Assembly: GCA_902618565.1 (NCBI GenBank)
Contig: CACNAX010000003.1
Span: forward strand, 17,264-81,263
DNA length: 64,000 nt
From: an uncultured Pelagibacteraceae bacterium
GTDB taxonomy: Bacteria > Pseudomonadota > Alphaproteobacteria > Pelagibacterales > Pelagibacteraceae
Direction of reading: 5' to 3'
In this document: positions 43,915-54,919 of the stretch, in pieces
How the letters are laid out: every line of letters starts with the position of its first letter
Numbering within the stretch: position 1 is the first letter of the stretch
The notes under the pieces: model-generated
Databases searched by the model: none
The model's input: the letters and a program-made list of their open reading frames with translations, nothing else
Told to the model about the DNA's origin: nothing
Translations under genes and position numbers: made by a program

Positions 43915-44359
43915 GTTGTTGTAGAAGATAAATCTCTTTTTCCGTAAGGGAATTTTTTTCGTCTTTGATTTGGTCCTCTAAACTAAATAAAGTTATTAGT
44001 GAAAAAAATGACACTAAACCAGACAATATAACAAAGTGTATTGAGCTTAAATTAGTAATTATCAGTATTACAAAAACACTTGTCCAACCAATAAAAATTC
44101 CTCTCAAAATCGTACGATGACTTTTCAAGTCTGGTATTTTTGTAAACTGAATAAATAAAAGTATTAAAAGAAGCATTATTCCTGAAATAGATGCTCTCAA
44201 TAAAACTAAAGTATCAAATCCTCCCCCGTACAATTCTCGATGAATTAAGTATGCAACAACACCTTTATAAGCAAAATAAAAAAGAATTGCAGAAGAGACT
44301 AATATTGAAATATAGTAAGAAATCTTTGGTTTAATTTTAATTTTAATTTTAAATTTCAT
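43898..44359 (-). CDS. Hypothetical multi-TM membrane protein
   Basis: About 4 hydrophobic segments; no recognised family. Confidence 0.6.
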   Translation of the reverse strand: MKFKIKIKIKPKISYYISILVSSAILFYFAYKGVVAYLIHRELYGGGFDTLVLLRASISGIMLLLILLFIQFTKIPDLKSHRTILRGIFIGWTSVFVILIITNLSSIHFVILSGLVSFFSLITLFSLEDQIKDEKNSLTEKEIYLLQQLAKKK

Positions 44360-44435
44360 TTCAGTTAATAGGATACTACAATTTTTTGTAAAATTATAAA
44401 AAACTATCGTTTATAAGTATTGATTCTATTAGATT

Positions 44436-44512
44436 TGGTGGGCCCGCCAGGACTCGAACCTGGGACCAATACATTATGAGTGTACTGCTCTAACCAACTG
44501 AGCTACAGGCCC
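44436..44512 (-). tRNA. tRNA with CAU anticodon, probably Ile2 (lysidine type) or elongator Met
   Basis: GGGCCTG...CGGGCCC acceptor, loop CTCATAA, canonical TTCGAGT T-loop, encoded CCA. Confidence 0.9.
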
Positions 44513-44563
44513 AAAGAAACAGATGATTATAACATTTTTTTTGTCATATCAATTAAAGAAAAG

Positions 44564-44638
44564 TGGTGGGCCGTGTTGGTTACGCTCCAACTACCCCTGC
44601 AATGTCAATGCAGTACTCTACTATTGAGCTAACGGCCC
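44564..44638 (-). tRNA. tRNA-Val(GAC), atypical D-loop and T-loop
   Basis: Perfect 7-bp acceptor GGGCCGT/ACGGCCC, anticodon stem CTGCA/TGCAG with loop TTGACAT, T-stem GTTGG/CCAAC, encoded CCA. T-loop is AGCGTAA and D-loop AATAGTA. Confidence 0.8.
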
Positions 44639-46464
44639 TAGCTTTCTAAAAAACTTTTTAACTGTTTAGACCTGCTTGGATGCTTTAATTTTCTTAAAGC
44701 TTTTGCTTCGATCTGTCTAATTCTTTCCCTTGTAACAGAGAATTGTAACCCAACTTCCTCTAAGGTATGATCGGTATTCATGCCAACTCCAAATCTCATT
44801 CTTAACACTCTTTCTTCCCTTGGAGTTAGAGTAGATAAAATTTTTGTAGTTGCTTCACTTAAATTCGATTTGATTGCTTGTTCAAGTGGAGCAAGTGCTT
44901 TTGTATCTTCTATAAAGTCACCAAGACTACTATCTTCTTCATCACCAACAGGCTTCTCTAAAGATACTGGCTCCTTTGAAATTTTTAAAACTTTTCTAAC
45001 CTTCTCCAGAGGCATTCTTAATTTTTTTGCTAGTTCTTCAGGAGTAGCTTCTCTCCCAAACTCACTTAAGATTAACCTCTGAGTTCTAACAATTTTATTT
45101 ATTGTCTCAATCATATGTACTGGTATTCTTATTGTTCTTGCCTGATCAGCTATTGATCTTGTAATCGCTTGTCTAATCCACCAGGTAGCGTAAGTAGAAA
45201 ATTTATATCCTCTTCTGTATTCGAATTTATCTACAGCTTTCATCAGACCTATATTACCCTCTTGAATTAAATCTAAAAATTGCAAACCTCTATTGGTATA
45301 TTTTTTTGCAATTGAAATTACCAACCTCAAGTTTGCTTCAACCATTTCTTTTTTGGCTATTCTCGACTCTTTTTCTCCTTTTTGAATTCGACTGACAAGT
45401 TTCTTGAACTCTGTAACAGATAAACCTAATTTATTACTTGTTTCTATTAATCGATCTCTAATATTCTTAAATTCATTTTTATTTTTTTGAAAAAATTTGC
45501 TCCATGTTTCATTGGTAGTTAAGAAATCTTTAAAATTTGGGTTAATCTCATTTCCTAAATAAAATTTTATAAATTCATCTCTTGTAATCTTAGAGTCTAA
45601 AGCAAGTCTTAATAGATTTCCCTCTAATGATACAATTTTCTTATTTTCAGCATAATGTTTTTGAACTAATTCTTCTAGAACTGATGGAGACAATTGAAGA
45701 GATTTTATGTTTTCAAGAATCCCATCAACAATTTTTTTATAATTTTTTTCTTTGGATAATGAAAATTTTTTAGAACTTAGAACACATTCTAACATTTCTT
45801 TCTGATATTTTATTAATTTGTTATATTCTTTTGTTAGAGTATGAACCGTTTGAAGAATTTTTGGCTTAATTTCAGTCTCCATTGCTGCTAAAGTAGGGTT
45901 AAATTCATCTTCCTCAGAGTTATTAGTATCCTCATTGTTTTGATCATCATCTTGTTTTTTTTGTTTTGAGTTATTGGAGTTATCATCATCATCCATATAA
46001 TTTGTATCAATATCGATTATTTCTCTAACTAAAATTTCATCATTTTGAAGTTGATTATCCCATTCAAAAAACTGTAGTGCAGTTATTGGGCTTTGAGAAA
46101 GCGCATTTAACATCACATCTTTTCCAGCTTCTATTCTTTTTGCTATGGCAATTTCCCCTTCTCTGGAAAGCAATTCAACGCCACCCATTTCTCGCAAATA
46201 CATTCTAATAGGATCATCGCTTTTCTCAATTGCCTTGCCCTCTTCTTTTGAAGAAGAATCTTTTTTCCTTAAAACTTTGTAATCAGATTTTTTTTCTACA
46301 AGAATAATACTTTCATCAAGTATATGAATGAATGCTTGGGATAAGTTTTCACTGGACAGATTTCTTTTTCCAAGGGATTTATTTAATTCTTCATGTGTAA
46401 TGAAACCTCTATGGATTCCACGACCCATTAACCTAGCGAATGACTTTGTAATAATTCTTTCCAC
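44638..46464 (-). CDS. rpoD: RNA polymerase primary sigma factor RpoD (sigma-70)
   Basis: [56 protein letters not shown]. Confidence 0.98.
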   Translation of the reverse strand: MERIITKSFARLMGRGIHRGFITHEELNKSLGKRNLSSENLSQAFIHILDESIILVEKKSDYKVLRKKDSSSKEEGKAIEKSDDPIRMYLREMGGVELLSREGEIAIAKRIEAGKDVMLNALSQSPITALQFFEWDNQLQNDEILVREIIDIDTNYMDDDDNSNNSKQKKQDDDQNNEDTNNSEEDEFNPTLAAMETEIKPKILQTVHTLTKEYNKLIKYQKEMLECVLSSKKFSLSKEKNYKKIVDGILENIKSLQLSPSVLEELVQKHYAENKKIVSLEGNLLRLALDSKITRDEFIKFYLGNEINPNFKDFLTTNETWSKFFQKNKNEFKNIRDRLIETSNKLGLSVTEFKKLVSRIQKGEKESRIAKKEMVEANLRLVISIAKKYTNRGLQFLDLIQEGNIGLMKAVDKFEYRRGYKFSTYATWWIRQAITRSIADQARTIRIPVHMIETINKIVRTQRLILSEFGREATPEELAKKLRMPLEKVRKVLKISKEPVSLEKPVGDEEDSSLGDFIEDTKALAPLEQAIKSNLSEATTKILSTLTPREERVLRMRFGVGMNTDHTLEEVGLQFSVTRERIRQIEAKALRKLKHPSRSKQLKSFLES

Positions 46465-46530
46465 AATATAAAAGTTTGAAGAACTTATATAATCTCTTAA
46501 TTAAAAAAATCTATGTGATTTTTTTTATAT

Positions 46531-48306
46531 TTAGTTGATTTTTTGAAGCTTTTTAAGCTTTTTTAACTCTTTAAATGTATCTTCGCTAAGATCTTTAGAA
46601 AACTTCGATTCTAAATCTGATATTCTTTGTTCTAATTCATAATTCTTAAGATCTTGTATTATTTCTGAAATAATTTCTAAAATTTTGCCATCATCATTCA
46701 AGTTCTTAGAAATTATATGCTTGACTGAAGCATAATTCATAACTCTGTCAATTAAGGTTCTATCAACATTTAATTTTTGAATATCAAATTTCGATAAATT
46801 TTCTGATTGATTTAATATCTCACTATATAATTGTTTATTTTCATCGCTGTATAATTTCACACTATCTAATAAATGAAAATTTTCATAAATTAATTTTGGT
46901 TTAGTCAATAAAATATATAAAAATGAAAACTCTTTTATTTCAAATGACCTTAATGATTTAGTTTCATTATAATAACTTTTAGTTTTTGCTAGAGATTTTG
47001 GGAATGTTTTATAATTTTTATTAAATCTTGTATTAATATTTGGCGTTAAAGCAAACAATTTTTCAAGAAAATATTCTAAAGTATATTTTTTTACAAATGA
47101 GTCTTTAATATTTGATGCAATTTCTCTAAGTTTTTTTTCAAAAACAGCTTTTGAACTTGGGCTTTCGGTTGTTTGACTCATATAATGTTCAAAAATAAAT
47201 TCATGTATAGGTATAGATTTATGGTTTGAAATTTCTAAAAACTTTTCTTTACCAAATTTGTTTACATAATTATCTGGATCTAAATTATTTTCTAAAAGAA
47301 GAAACGAAATTTTTTTGTCAGGTTTTAATTCATCAATAATATTTTCTGCAGCTCGTAATGCTGCTTTATAACCACTTTGATCACCATCAAAGCATATAAT
47401 TATATGGTCAAAAAATTGGTTCAAAACTTGTATCTGTTTACTTGTTAAAGCAGTTCCAAGGTTTGCAACAGTATTTTCTATTCCATTTTTTGACAAACCA
47501 ATAACATCCATATAACCCTCGACCAGATAAACATCTTTTAATTTATTTGATAACTTTCTTGCTTTATCAAGATTATATAAATTTGATCCTTTTTTAAAAA
47601 AAGGTGTCTCAGGGGAATTAATATATTTAGCTAAATTTTTATTATCGTCTAGAATTCTTCCACCAAAACCTATTATATTTCCTGAAATATTACTTATTGG
47701 AAAAATTATTCTGTTTCTAAACCTTGATATATATTTCTTTCTCTTCTCATCGAAATAAAATAGTCCTGTATCTCTAATAATTTCCTCATCAAAGTTTTTT
47801 TTTAGGTTTTCATAATAGTCTAAATCCTCAGTTACAAAACCAATATTAAAATTTTTAACGTCGCCACCTGTCAGTCCTCTTTTTTTAAGATAATTTTTTG
47901 CTTTTACTGATTTTTCATTTGTAAATAACTCATTTTTGTAAAATTCAGAAAAATTATTACATATAGATTTATATAATTTCCATTTATTCTCTCTTTCCAC
48001 ATCTTGTTTTGAAAATGTATATGGTTGCATACCTGCAAGATTTGAAAGCATTTTGACTGCTTCACCAAATTTAAGATTTTGAGTTTTCATTACAAAGTCA
48101 AAAATATTTCCATGTTCGCTTGTGCTAAAACAATGATAAAATTCTTTTTCATCATTAACTGTAAAAGATGGAGTTTTCTCTGTTTTAAATGGGGACAAAC
48201 CAACAAACTCCTTACCCCTTTTTTTAAGTTTTACTGCTTTAGAAACAACTGTTGAGACCTTTAATCTAGTTTTGATTTCGTCTAAATATTCCTTTGGATA
48301 TTTCAT
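46531..48306 (-). CDS. dnaG: DNA primase
   Basis: GLSPFKTEKTPSFTVNDEKEFYHCF, VEGYMDVIGL, CFDGDQSGYKAALRA. Confidence 0.96.
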   Translation of the reverse strand: MKYPKEYLDEIKTRLKVSTVVSKAVKLKKRGKEFVGLSPFKTEKTPSFTVNDEKEFYHCFSTSEHGNIFDFVMKTQNLKFGEAVKMLSNLAGMQPYTFSKQDVERENKWKLYKSICNNFSEFYKNELFTNEKSVKAKNYLKKRGLTGGDVKNFNIGFVTEDLDYYENLKKNFDEEIIRDTGLFYFDEKRKKYISRFRNRIIFPISNISGNIIGFGGRILDDNKNLAKYINSPETPFFKKGSNLYNLDKARKLSNKLKDVYLVEGYMDVIGLSKNGIENTVANLGTALTSKQIQVLNQFFDHIIICFDGDQSGYKAALRAAENIIDELKPDKKISFLLLENNLDPDNYVNKFGKEKFLEISNHKSIPIHEFIFEHYMSQTTESPSSKAVFEKKLREIASNIKDSFVKKYTLEYFLEKLFALTPNINTRFNKNYKTFPKSLAKTKSYYNETKSLRSFEIKEFSFLYILLTKPKLIYENFHLLDSVKLYSDENKQLYSEILNQSENLSKFDIQKLNVDRTLIDRVMNYASVKHIISKNLNDDGKILEIISEIIQDLKNYELEQRISDLESKFSKDLSEDTFKELKKLKKLQKIN

Positions 48307-48791
48307 CAGCCACTAAGTAAATTTTTAATAATTTGACCTGCTTTAGAGAAATCAATTGTATCAGAATGGTTTTTTTTTAATTCCCCCATCACTTTACCCA
48401 TATCTTTCAATGAAGAGGCCCCAGAATTTTTGATAATTTCTTTACAAATCTTTTCTGTATCAGCTTCGGATAATTGCTTAGGTAGATACTCTGTTAAAAT
48501 ACCAAGCTCTCCTTGCTCAATTTCTAGTAAATCTGATCTGTTATTTTTTTTATATATTTCAATTGATTCGGTTCTTTGTTTGATCATTTTTTTTAAGAGT
48601 TTTTTAATATCCTCATCATCTGTCTCCTTTTTATTTGGGCCAGACCTATTTTTAATATCTAAGTCCTTAACTCCAGATAAAATTAACCTATAAGTTGATA
48701 TCTTATTTTTATCTTTAGATTTTAATGCGTTTTTGTAATCGTTATCTATTTTATCTCTCATGGTCATATCCAGAATGTACTTCATAGACAA
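48306..48791 (-). CDS. GatB/YqeY domain protein
   Basis: YKNALKSKDKNKISTYRLILSGVKD, MIKQRTESIEIYKKNNRSDL, MGKVMGELK. Confidence 0.9.
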   Translation of the reverse strand: MSMKYILDMTMRDKIDNDYKNALKSKDKNKISTYRLILSGVKDLDIKNRSGPNKKETDDEDIKKLLKKMIKQRTESIEIYKKNNRSDLLEIEQGELGILTEYLPKQLSEADTEKICKEIIKNSGASSLKDMGKVMGELKKNHSDTIDFSKAGQIIKNLLSG

Positions 48792-48890
48792 AATTGTTCA
48801 AAAGAAAAAATTGTATTTTAAAAAAATTATTATAGATCTGTTGCGGATAAATACGTTTTATTGTATTAACCTTTAACTCATGAGTTGTAA

Positions 48891-50084
48891 TTGACTTTAA
48901 AACGAAAAAATAAAACCTCATCTCTCTCAAATTTAAATCCGGCTATTTTAGTTCTCGAAAATAGATCGGTCTTCAAAGGAATCGGGCTGGGGTTTGAAGG
49001 AGAAGCAACTGGAGAGGTATGCTTTAATACTTCATTAACTGGTTATCAAGAAATTATATCTGACCCATCTTATGCAGGACAGATAATAAATTTTACATTT
49101 CCACATATTGGTAACGTTGGGGCTAATAAAGAAGACATAGAATCTGATAAAATATGGACCAGAGGAGTAATTTTTAATTCAGAGATAACAAGTCCATCTA
49201 ATTATAGATCTCTTCAAAATTTAGATAAATGGCTTAAGAAAAATAAAATAGTAGGCATAACCGGTCTAGATACAAGGAATTTAACTAATTTTATAAGAGA
49301 TAAGGGTGCTCCAAAAGGAACAATATCAAACAACAAAAATGGTAAATTTAATATTAACAAACTAATAAATAAATCAATTAAATGGCCTGGTTTAAACGGA
49401 ATGGATCTTGCTCGAGAAGTAACAACCAATAAAACATATATTTGGAAAGGATATAAAACTTGGAAAAAAACTAAAGGTTATGAAAGAAATAAAAAGAAAA
49501 AATTTAGGGTTGTTGCAATAGATTATGGAATTAAAAAAAATATACTTAGATATTTCTCTGACTTTGACTGTGAAGTTAAAGTCGTTTCCTGCAAAGAAAA
49601 TGCAAATAGCATACTTAATCTAAAGCCTCATGGGATTTTTTTGTCTAATGGTCCTGGTGATCCCGCAGCGACAGGAAAGTATGCGATAAAAGTTGTAAAA
49701 AATTTAATAGAAAAAAATATTCCATTATTTGGGATATGTTTGGGTCATCAAATATTAGCTTTAGCTTTAGACGCAAAAACAAAAAAAATGAAATTAGGAC
49801 ATAGAGGTGCAAATCATCCAGTCAAAAACTTGATCACAAACAAAGTTGAAATTACAAGTCAAAATCATGGATTTGAGGTTGTTAAAGAAAGTTTAAAAAA
49901 AAATACAGAAGTAACACATCTATCATTATTTGATAATTCTATTGAAGGGATAAGATTAAAAAATAAACCAGTTTTTTCAGTCCAATACCATCCTGAAGCA
50001 AATCCTGGGCCACAAGATAGTAAATATTTATTTAGTAATTTTATTAAAGACATAAAAAAATATGCCAAAAAGAAAAGACATTAA
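48891..50084 (+). CDS. carA: Carbamoyl-phosphate synthase small subunit (TTG start)
   Basis: [48 protein letters not shown]; a TAA directly precedes the TTG in frame. Confidence 0.95.
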   Translation: MTLKRKNKTSSLSNLNPAILVLENRSVFKGIGLGFEGEATGEVCFNTSLTGYQEIISDPSYAGQIINFTFPHIGNVGANKEDIESDKIWTRGVIFNSEITSPSNYRSLQNLDKWLKKNKIVGITGLDTRNLTNFIRDKGAPKGTISNNKNGKFNINKLINKSIKWPGLNGMDLAREVTTNKTYIWKGYKTWKKTKGYERNKKKKFRVVAIDYGIKKNILRYFSDFDCEVKVVSCKENANSILNLKPHGIFLSNGPGDPAATGKYAIKVVKNLIEKNIPLFGICLGHQILALALDAKTKKMKLGHRGANHPVKNLITNKVEITSQNHGFEVVKESLKKNTEVTHLSLFDNSIEGIRLKNKPVFSVQYHPEANPGPQDSKYLFSNFIKDIKKYAKKKRH

Positions 50085-53000
50085 AAAAATTTTAGTGATT
50101 GGAGCTGGTCCAATCATTATTGGTCAAGCTTGTGAATTTGATTATTCGGGAACACAAGCATGTAAAGCATTAAAAGATGAGGGTTATAAAGTAATATTAA
50201 TCAACTCAAATCCAGCAACTATAATGACTGATCCTGGCGTTGCTGATAAAACTTATATCGAACCAATATCTTTGGAAGTACTAGAGGAAGTCATCAGGAA
50301 AGAAAGACCTAATGCTATTCTACCAACAATGGGAGGTCAAACAGCGTTAAATCTTGCAATTAATGCAGAAAAAATTGGTTTGCTTAAAAAGTATAAAATT
50401 GAACTTATAGGAGCAAACTCTAAGGCAATAGCGAATGCTGAGGATAGAAAAAAATTCAGAAAAAATATGTCAGATATTGGAATTGATTTACCAAAATCAG
50501 AGGTTCTTAATAAATTTTCAAACGCGAAAAAATGTTTAAACAAAATAGGACTTCCTGCAATTATTAGACCTTCATTTACTTTGGGAGGATTGGGTGGAGG
50601 AATTGCCAGAACATCAAAAGATTTTTTTAAGATTGTAAAAGAAGGGATGAACGAGTCTCCTCAAAATCAGGTTTTGGTTGAGGAATGTTTGGATGGCTGG
50701 AAAGAATTTGAAATGGAGGTTGTTAGAGATAAAAATGATAATTGTATAATTATCTGCTCAATAGAAAATGTTGATCCAATGGGAACTCATACCGGTGACT
50801 CAGTTACTATAGCTCCAGCATTAACATTAACTGACAAAGAGTATCAAGTAATGAGAAATGCATCTATTGCTTGCTTAAGAAAAATTGGTGTTGAAACAGG
50901 AGGTTCAAATGTTCAATTCGCCATAAATCCAAGAAATGGAAGAATGGTAATTATTGAAATGAACCCCAGAGTATCAAGATCATCTGCATTAGCTTCTAAA
51001 GCAACAGGCTTTCCAATTGCAAAAGTGGCAGCAAAATTAGCTGTTGGTTATACTTTAGATGAACTACAAAATGAAATTACAAAAGTAACACCAGCTTCTT
51101 TCGAACCAACAATTGATTATGTTGTAACAAAAATTCCAAGATTTACGTTTGAAAAATTTTCAGACACAGAAGCAATTTTAGGAACATCAATGAGATCTGT
51201 TGGTGAAGCAATGGCAATTGGGAGAAACTTCAAAGAATCTTTTCAAAAAGCTTTGATTTCACTTGAAACTGGCTTGTCGGGATTAGATAATATTTTTAAA
51301 TATTCAAAAAAAGAAATCCTAAAAAATTTAAAAATTAATATTCCAAATAAATTGCTATTAATTGCTGAAGCTTTTAGAAAAAAAATTTCTTTAGATATTA
51401 TATATAAATTATCAAAAGTAGATCCTTGGTTTTTAAATCAAATCAAGGAGATAATTGATGAAGAAAAAATATTAAAATCAAAAGGCCTGCCTAAAACTTT
51501 TGAGGAATTTAATAGAATAAAATCAATAGGCTTTTCTGACAAAAAAATATCGCAAATAACTGGTCAAAAAGAAGCAATTGTAAAATCAAGAAGAAAAGGG
51601 TTAAAAGTTATGCCTGTTTTCAAGAAAGTTGATACCTGTGCAGCTGAATTCAAATCTTTCACGCCTTACATGTATTCTACGTATCAAAGAAATTTCTCTA
51701 CTAAAACAGAATGTGAAGCTGATCCAAGTAATAAAAAGAAAATAATAATTTTAGGTGGAGGGCCAAATAGGATTGGCCAAGGTATAGAGTTTGATTATTG
51801 CTGTTGTCAAGCAAGCTTTTCTTTAAAAGAGGCAGGTTTTGAAACAATAATGATAAATTGTAACCCGGAAACTGTTTCTACAGATTATGATACGAGTGAT
51901 AGATTATACTTTGAACCTTTAATTGAAGAGTATGTTGAAAATATAATTTTAAAAGAAAAATCAAAAGGAAATCTAATTGGGATTATTGCACAATTTGGAG
52001 GTCAAACACCTATAAAATTAGCTAAATTTTTAGACGAAAATAAATTACCTATTTTAGGGACACAATATAAATCGATTGATCTTGCAGAAGATAGAGACAG
52101 ATTTAGAGAGTTGCTTATAAAACTTAAATTAAAGCAAGCTGAAAGCGGAATAGCATACAAGTTCAATCAAGCTATAAATGTTGCTGAAAAAATTGGATTG
52201 CCAGTCGTTGTGAGACCTTCTTATGTCTTGGGTGGAAGAGCTATGGAAATTGTTCATGACAAAAGTCAATTGAAACAATTTATAAATGAAGCCTTCAAAG
52301 CATCAGAACAAAATCCAATCTTAATTGATAAATTTATCGACAACGCGATGGAAGTAGATGTAGATGCGATTTCTGATGGAAAAGATGTTTATGTTGCTGG
52401 AATAATGCAACACATCGAAGAAGCAGGAATTCACTCAGGAGACTCTGCTTGCTGCTTGCCGCCGGTATCAATAAAGGCAAATCTTTTAAGAGAATTAAAA
52501 ATACAAACAAGAAAATTAGCTTTGGCTTTAAAAGTAAAAGGATTTTTAAATATTCAATTTGCAATAAAAAATGATGAAATTTTTGTAATTGAAGTCAATC
52601 CTAGAGCAAGCAGGACTGTGCCTTTTGTTTCAAAAGCAAATGGTATTCCACTTGCAAAAATTGCATCAAGAATAATGTCTGGGGAAAAGTTAAGTAAATA
52701 TAAATTAAAATATAAAACTAATAAAAAATTTGCTGTTAAAGAAGCAGTATTTCCATTCAATAAATTTCCAGATAGTGATTTATTACTTGGCCCTGAGATG
52801 AAGTCTACTGGTGAGGTAATGGGTTTTGATGATGATTTTGGAATGGCTGTTGCAAAAAGTCAAATTGCTGCTTCTAATTCATTGCCAACTAAAGGAATGG
52901 CATTCTTATCAGTAAAAGACTCTCACAAGCAAGAAATAATAGGTGTTGCACAAAGATTAATAAAACTTGGATTCACACTTTCTGCAACCAAAGGAACTTC

Positions 53001-53286
53001 GGAGATTCTAAATCAAAATGGAATGAAATGTAAAAAAATTAATAAGGTGAGTAGTGGTAGACCACATATAGTAGATGTTTTAAATTCTAAAAAAATATCT
53101 TTGGTAATAAATACTGGAGGTGGAAATTCTGAACACAGGATTAGTGATGCTAGAGCATTAAGAAGAGGAACTCTTGCAAACAAAATTCCTTATTGTACGA
53201 ATATGTCTACAGCCTATTCATTCTTGGAAGCAATAAAATCTTTAAAAACGACAAAATTAAGAGTCAAATCTTTGCAAGACAATTAA
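50062..53286 (+). CDS. carB: Carbamoyl-phosphate synthase large subunit
   Basis: [30 protein letters not shown]; duplicated ATP-grasp halves; overlaps the carA 3' end. Confidence 0.97.
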   Translation: MPKRKDIKKILVIGAGPIIIGQACEFDYSGTQACKALKDEGYKVILINSNPATIMTDPGVADKTYIEPISLEVLEEVIRKERPNAILPTMGGQTALNLAINAEKIGLLKKYKIELIGANSKAIANAEDRKKFRKNMSDIGIDLPKSEVLNKFSNAKKCLNKIGLPAIIRPSFTLGGLGGGIARTSKDFFKIVKEGMNESPQNQVLVEECLDGWKEFEMEVVRDKNDNCIIICSIENVDPMGTHTGDSVTIAPALTLTDKEYQVMRNASIACLRKIGVETGGSNVQFAINPRNGRMVIIEMNPRVSRSSALASKATGFPIAKVAAKLAVGYTLDELQNEITKVTPASFEPTIDYVVTKIPRFTFEKFSDTEAILGTSMRSVGEAMAIGRNFKESFQKALISLETGLSGLDNIFKYSKKEILKNLKINIPNKLLLIAEAFRKKISLDIIYKLSKVDPWFLNQIKEIIDEEKILKSKGLPKTFEEFNRIKSIGFSDKKISQITGQKEAIVKSRRKGLKVMPVFKKVDTCAAEFKSFTPYMYSTYQRNFSTKTECEADPSNKKKIIILGGGPNRIGQGIEFDYCCCQASFSLKEAGFETIMINCNPETVSTDYDTSDRLYFEPLIEEYVENIILKEKSKGNLIGIIAQFGGQTPIKLAKFLDENKLPILGTQYKSIDLAEDRDRFRELLIKLKLKQAESGIAYKFNQAINVAEKIGLPVVVRPSYVLGGRAMEIVHDKSQLKQFINEAFKASEQNPILIDKFIDNAMEVDVDAISDGKDVYVAGIMQHIEEAGIHSGDSACCLPPVSIKANLLRELKIQTRKLALALKVKGFLNIQFAIKNDEIFVIEVNPRASRTVPFVSKANGIPLAKIASRIMSGEKLSKYKLKYKTNKKFAVKEAVFPFNKFPDSDLLLGPEMKSTGEVMGFDDDFGMAVAKSQIAASNSLPTKGMAFLSVKDSHKQEIIGVAQRLIKLGFTLSATKGTSEILNQNGMKCKKINKVSSGRPHIVDVLNSKKISLVINTGGGNSEHRISDARALRRGTLANKIPYCTNMSTAYSFLEAIKSLKTTKLRVKSLQDN

Positions 53287-53288
53287 TT

Positions 53289-53951
53289 TTAATTGACTTT
53301 CCAATCTGTTTCGAAAGTAACGTAATTTACTTGAAGACATCTTCTCTCTTTTACTATTTCTTTTTTTTCCATACCGTGCCAAGTGTTAGGGCCACTTGAA
53401 AAAAAATAACCATAATTATCCTTATAAGGAACAGTTTTTGCTAATTTAAGATTTTCATCATAAAAATCTGTGCCTAAATCTTCTTTTTCATTATATTTGT
53501 TTACGAATAATAAACATGACATAAGTTTCTCTTTAATATCGCAATGTGGTTTTAACCAGAATCCTTTTCTGTCACAAATAACTTCAACTCTCACATATGA
53601 ATTAGAAAGATCTTTATTTATCATTTCGGAAATTTTTTTGTAAGTTAATGGATTTTGCAGCTCTTTAATAAATTCAACAAGATTAGGGAATTGATTTGAA
53701 TTTTCTTTTGTCACAAAACATCTAAATTTTAAAGCTTTGCCTCCGTCTGATATACCTTCTCTAAACTTACCTTCTCCCCCATCAATTGCTCTTGTACCAT
53801 CATAGTTTAAATTATGTTCTATCGGATTAGCTATATCGGCGTTTACAATTTCCTTAACTTGGCCGTCAGTTAGTGGTTTATTTAATTCCCAATGTTCAAA
53901 AGGGGATTTATGATTTGAAGAATTTTTTAATATTGAATTTAAAAATGCCAT
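53289..53951 (-). CDS. 2OG-Fe(II) oxygenase-like protein
   Basis: HxD (KPHCD), distal His (NTWHGME) and Arg (RRCLQVNY) in double-stranded beta-helix-like order. Confidence 0.65.
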   Translation of the reverse strand: MAFLNSILKNSSNHKSPFEHWELNKPLTDGQVKEIVNADIANPIEHNLNYDGTRAIDGGEGKFREGISDGGKALKFRCFVTKENSNQFPNLVEFIKELQNPLTYKKISEMINKDLSNSYVRVEVICDRKGFWLKPHCDIKEKLMSCLLFVNKYNEKEDLGTDFYDENLKLAKTVPYKDNYGYFFSSGPNTWHGMEKKEIVKERRCLQVNYVTFETDWKVN

Positions 53952-54898
53952 TATAATTGAATTTTATCTTTAATGATATTTGCTACTCTATTCGTTTCAT
54001 CTAATTTTTCATAGTTCCAATTTTCTAGTTTTTCTCCCAATTCTTTTACAATGTTCATTTCTTGAAATAATTTTCTAAAATTTTTAAATCTTTTATCACT
54101 TTTTTTAGGTGGAATAGTAGCAATATAAATTGGCTTTCCTGTTAAAGCTGCCTCTGAAATCATAGAGCTTGAATCGCAAGTAACAATAATATGTTTTGAT
54201 ATTGCAAGCGCACTTAAATAGGCCTTTTTATCAACACCATCTAATACTAAATGATCGTTTCCAAAATATATTTTTGCATGCTCTATAGTTCCCTTTGGCG
54301 TTCTCATAGAAGGTATGACTACTAAATTAACATTATTTTCTTTAACTAAATAATTTACTTTTGAAAAAATTTCTTGGATATTTCTATCCGAATAATCATA
54401 ATACTGGGTGGGACCACCAATTATTAATGAAATTATATTTTTATCCTTCAATTTATTTGAAATACTAAACAAATATTCTTTGTCTTTTTCAATTTCTTCA
54501 CTTGTTAAATAATGAATAGCTCCTTTTGTTTTTAATACATTGTGTCCATCAAGATTATCGTGCTCAGGCACTACAACTAGATCAAAATTATCAAGTTTTA
54601 TCTTTGGGTTTTGAATATGAATGTTCAATACTTTTTTCTTTGAATTTTTTTTTAAGAATAAAGATGGAATAATACTTTTTCTTCCACATGAAATTATTAA
54701 ATCAACATCTTCGCATTCAATTTTTTTAAAAACTGAGTCGGATATTGGGGTGAATTTTGGCGGTATAACTTTCCAAAAACCTTTTGTTTCAACTGTGTGG
54801 TGAGAATAATTTATATCTAAAGCTTTAGCCAAACCTTCAACTTGGCTAATCATCCCATGCATACCTTCTGTTAATAATATACCTTTCAATTTAGTCAT
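53951..54898 (-). CDS. ELM1-family (mitochondrial-fission ELM1-like) glycosyltransferase-fold protein
   Basis: SQVEGLAKAL, IISCGRKSIIPSLFLKK, LIIGGPTQYYDYS, VTCDSSSMISEAALTGKPIYI. Confidence 0.8.
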   Translation of the reverse strand: MTKLKGILLTEGMHGMISQVEGLAKALDINYSHHTVETKGFWKVIPPKFTPISDSVFKKIECEDVDLIISCGRKSIIPSLFLKKNSKKKVLNIHIQNPKIKLDNFDLVVVPEHDNLDGHNVLKTKGAIHYLTSEEIEKDKEYLFSISNKLKDKNIISLIIGGPTQYYDYSDRNIQEIFSKVNYLVKENNVNLVVIPSMRTPKGTIEHAKIYFGNDHLVLDGVDKKAYLSALAISKHIIVTCDSSSMISEAALTGKPIYIATIPPKKSDKRFKNFRKLFQEMNIVKELGEKLENWNYEKLDETNRVANIIKDKIQL

Positions 54899-54919
54899 TA
54901 ATCATTATATAGCTTTCAT

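Noticed and set aside
52334-52760. Two short minus-strand ORFs inside carB
   Set aside because: Shadow ORFs of a strongly conserved CDS.
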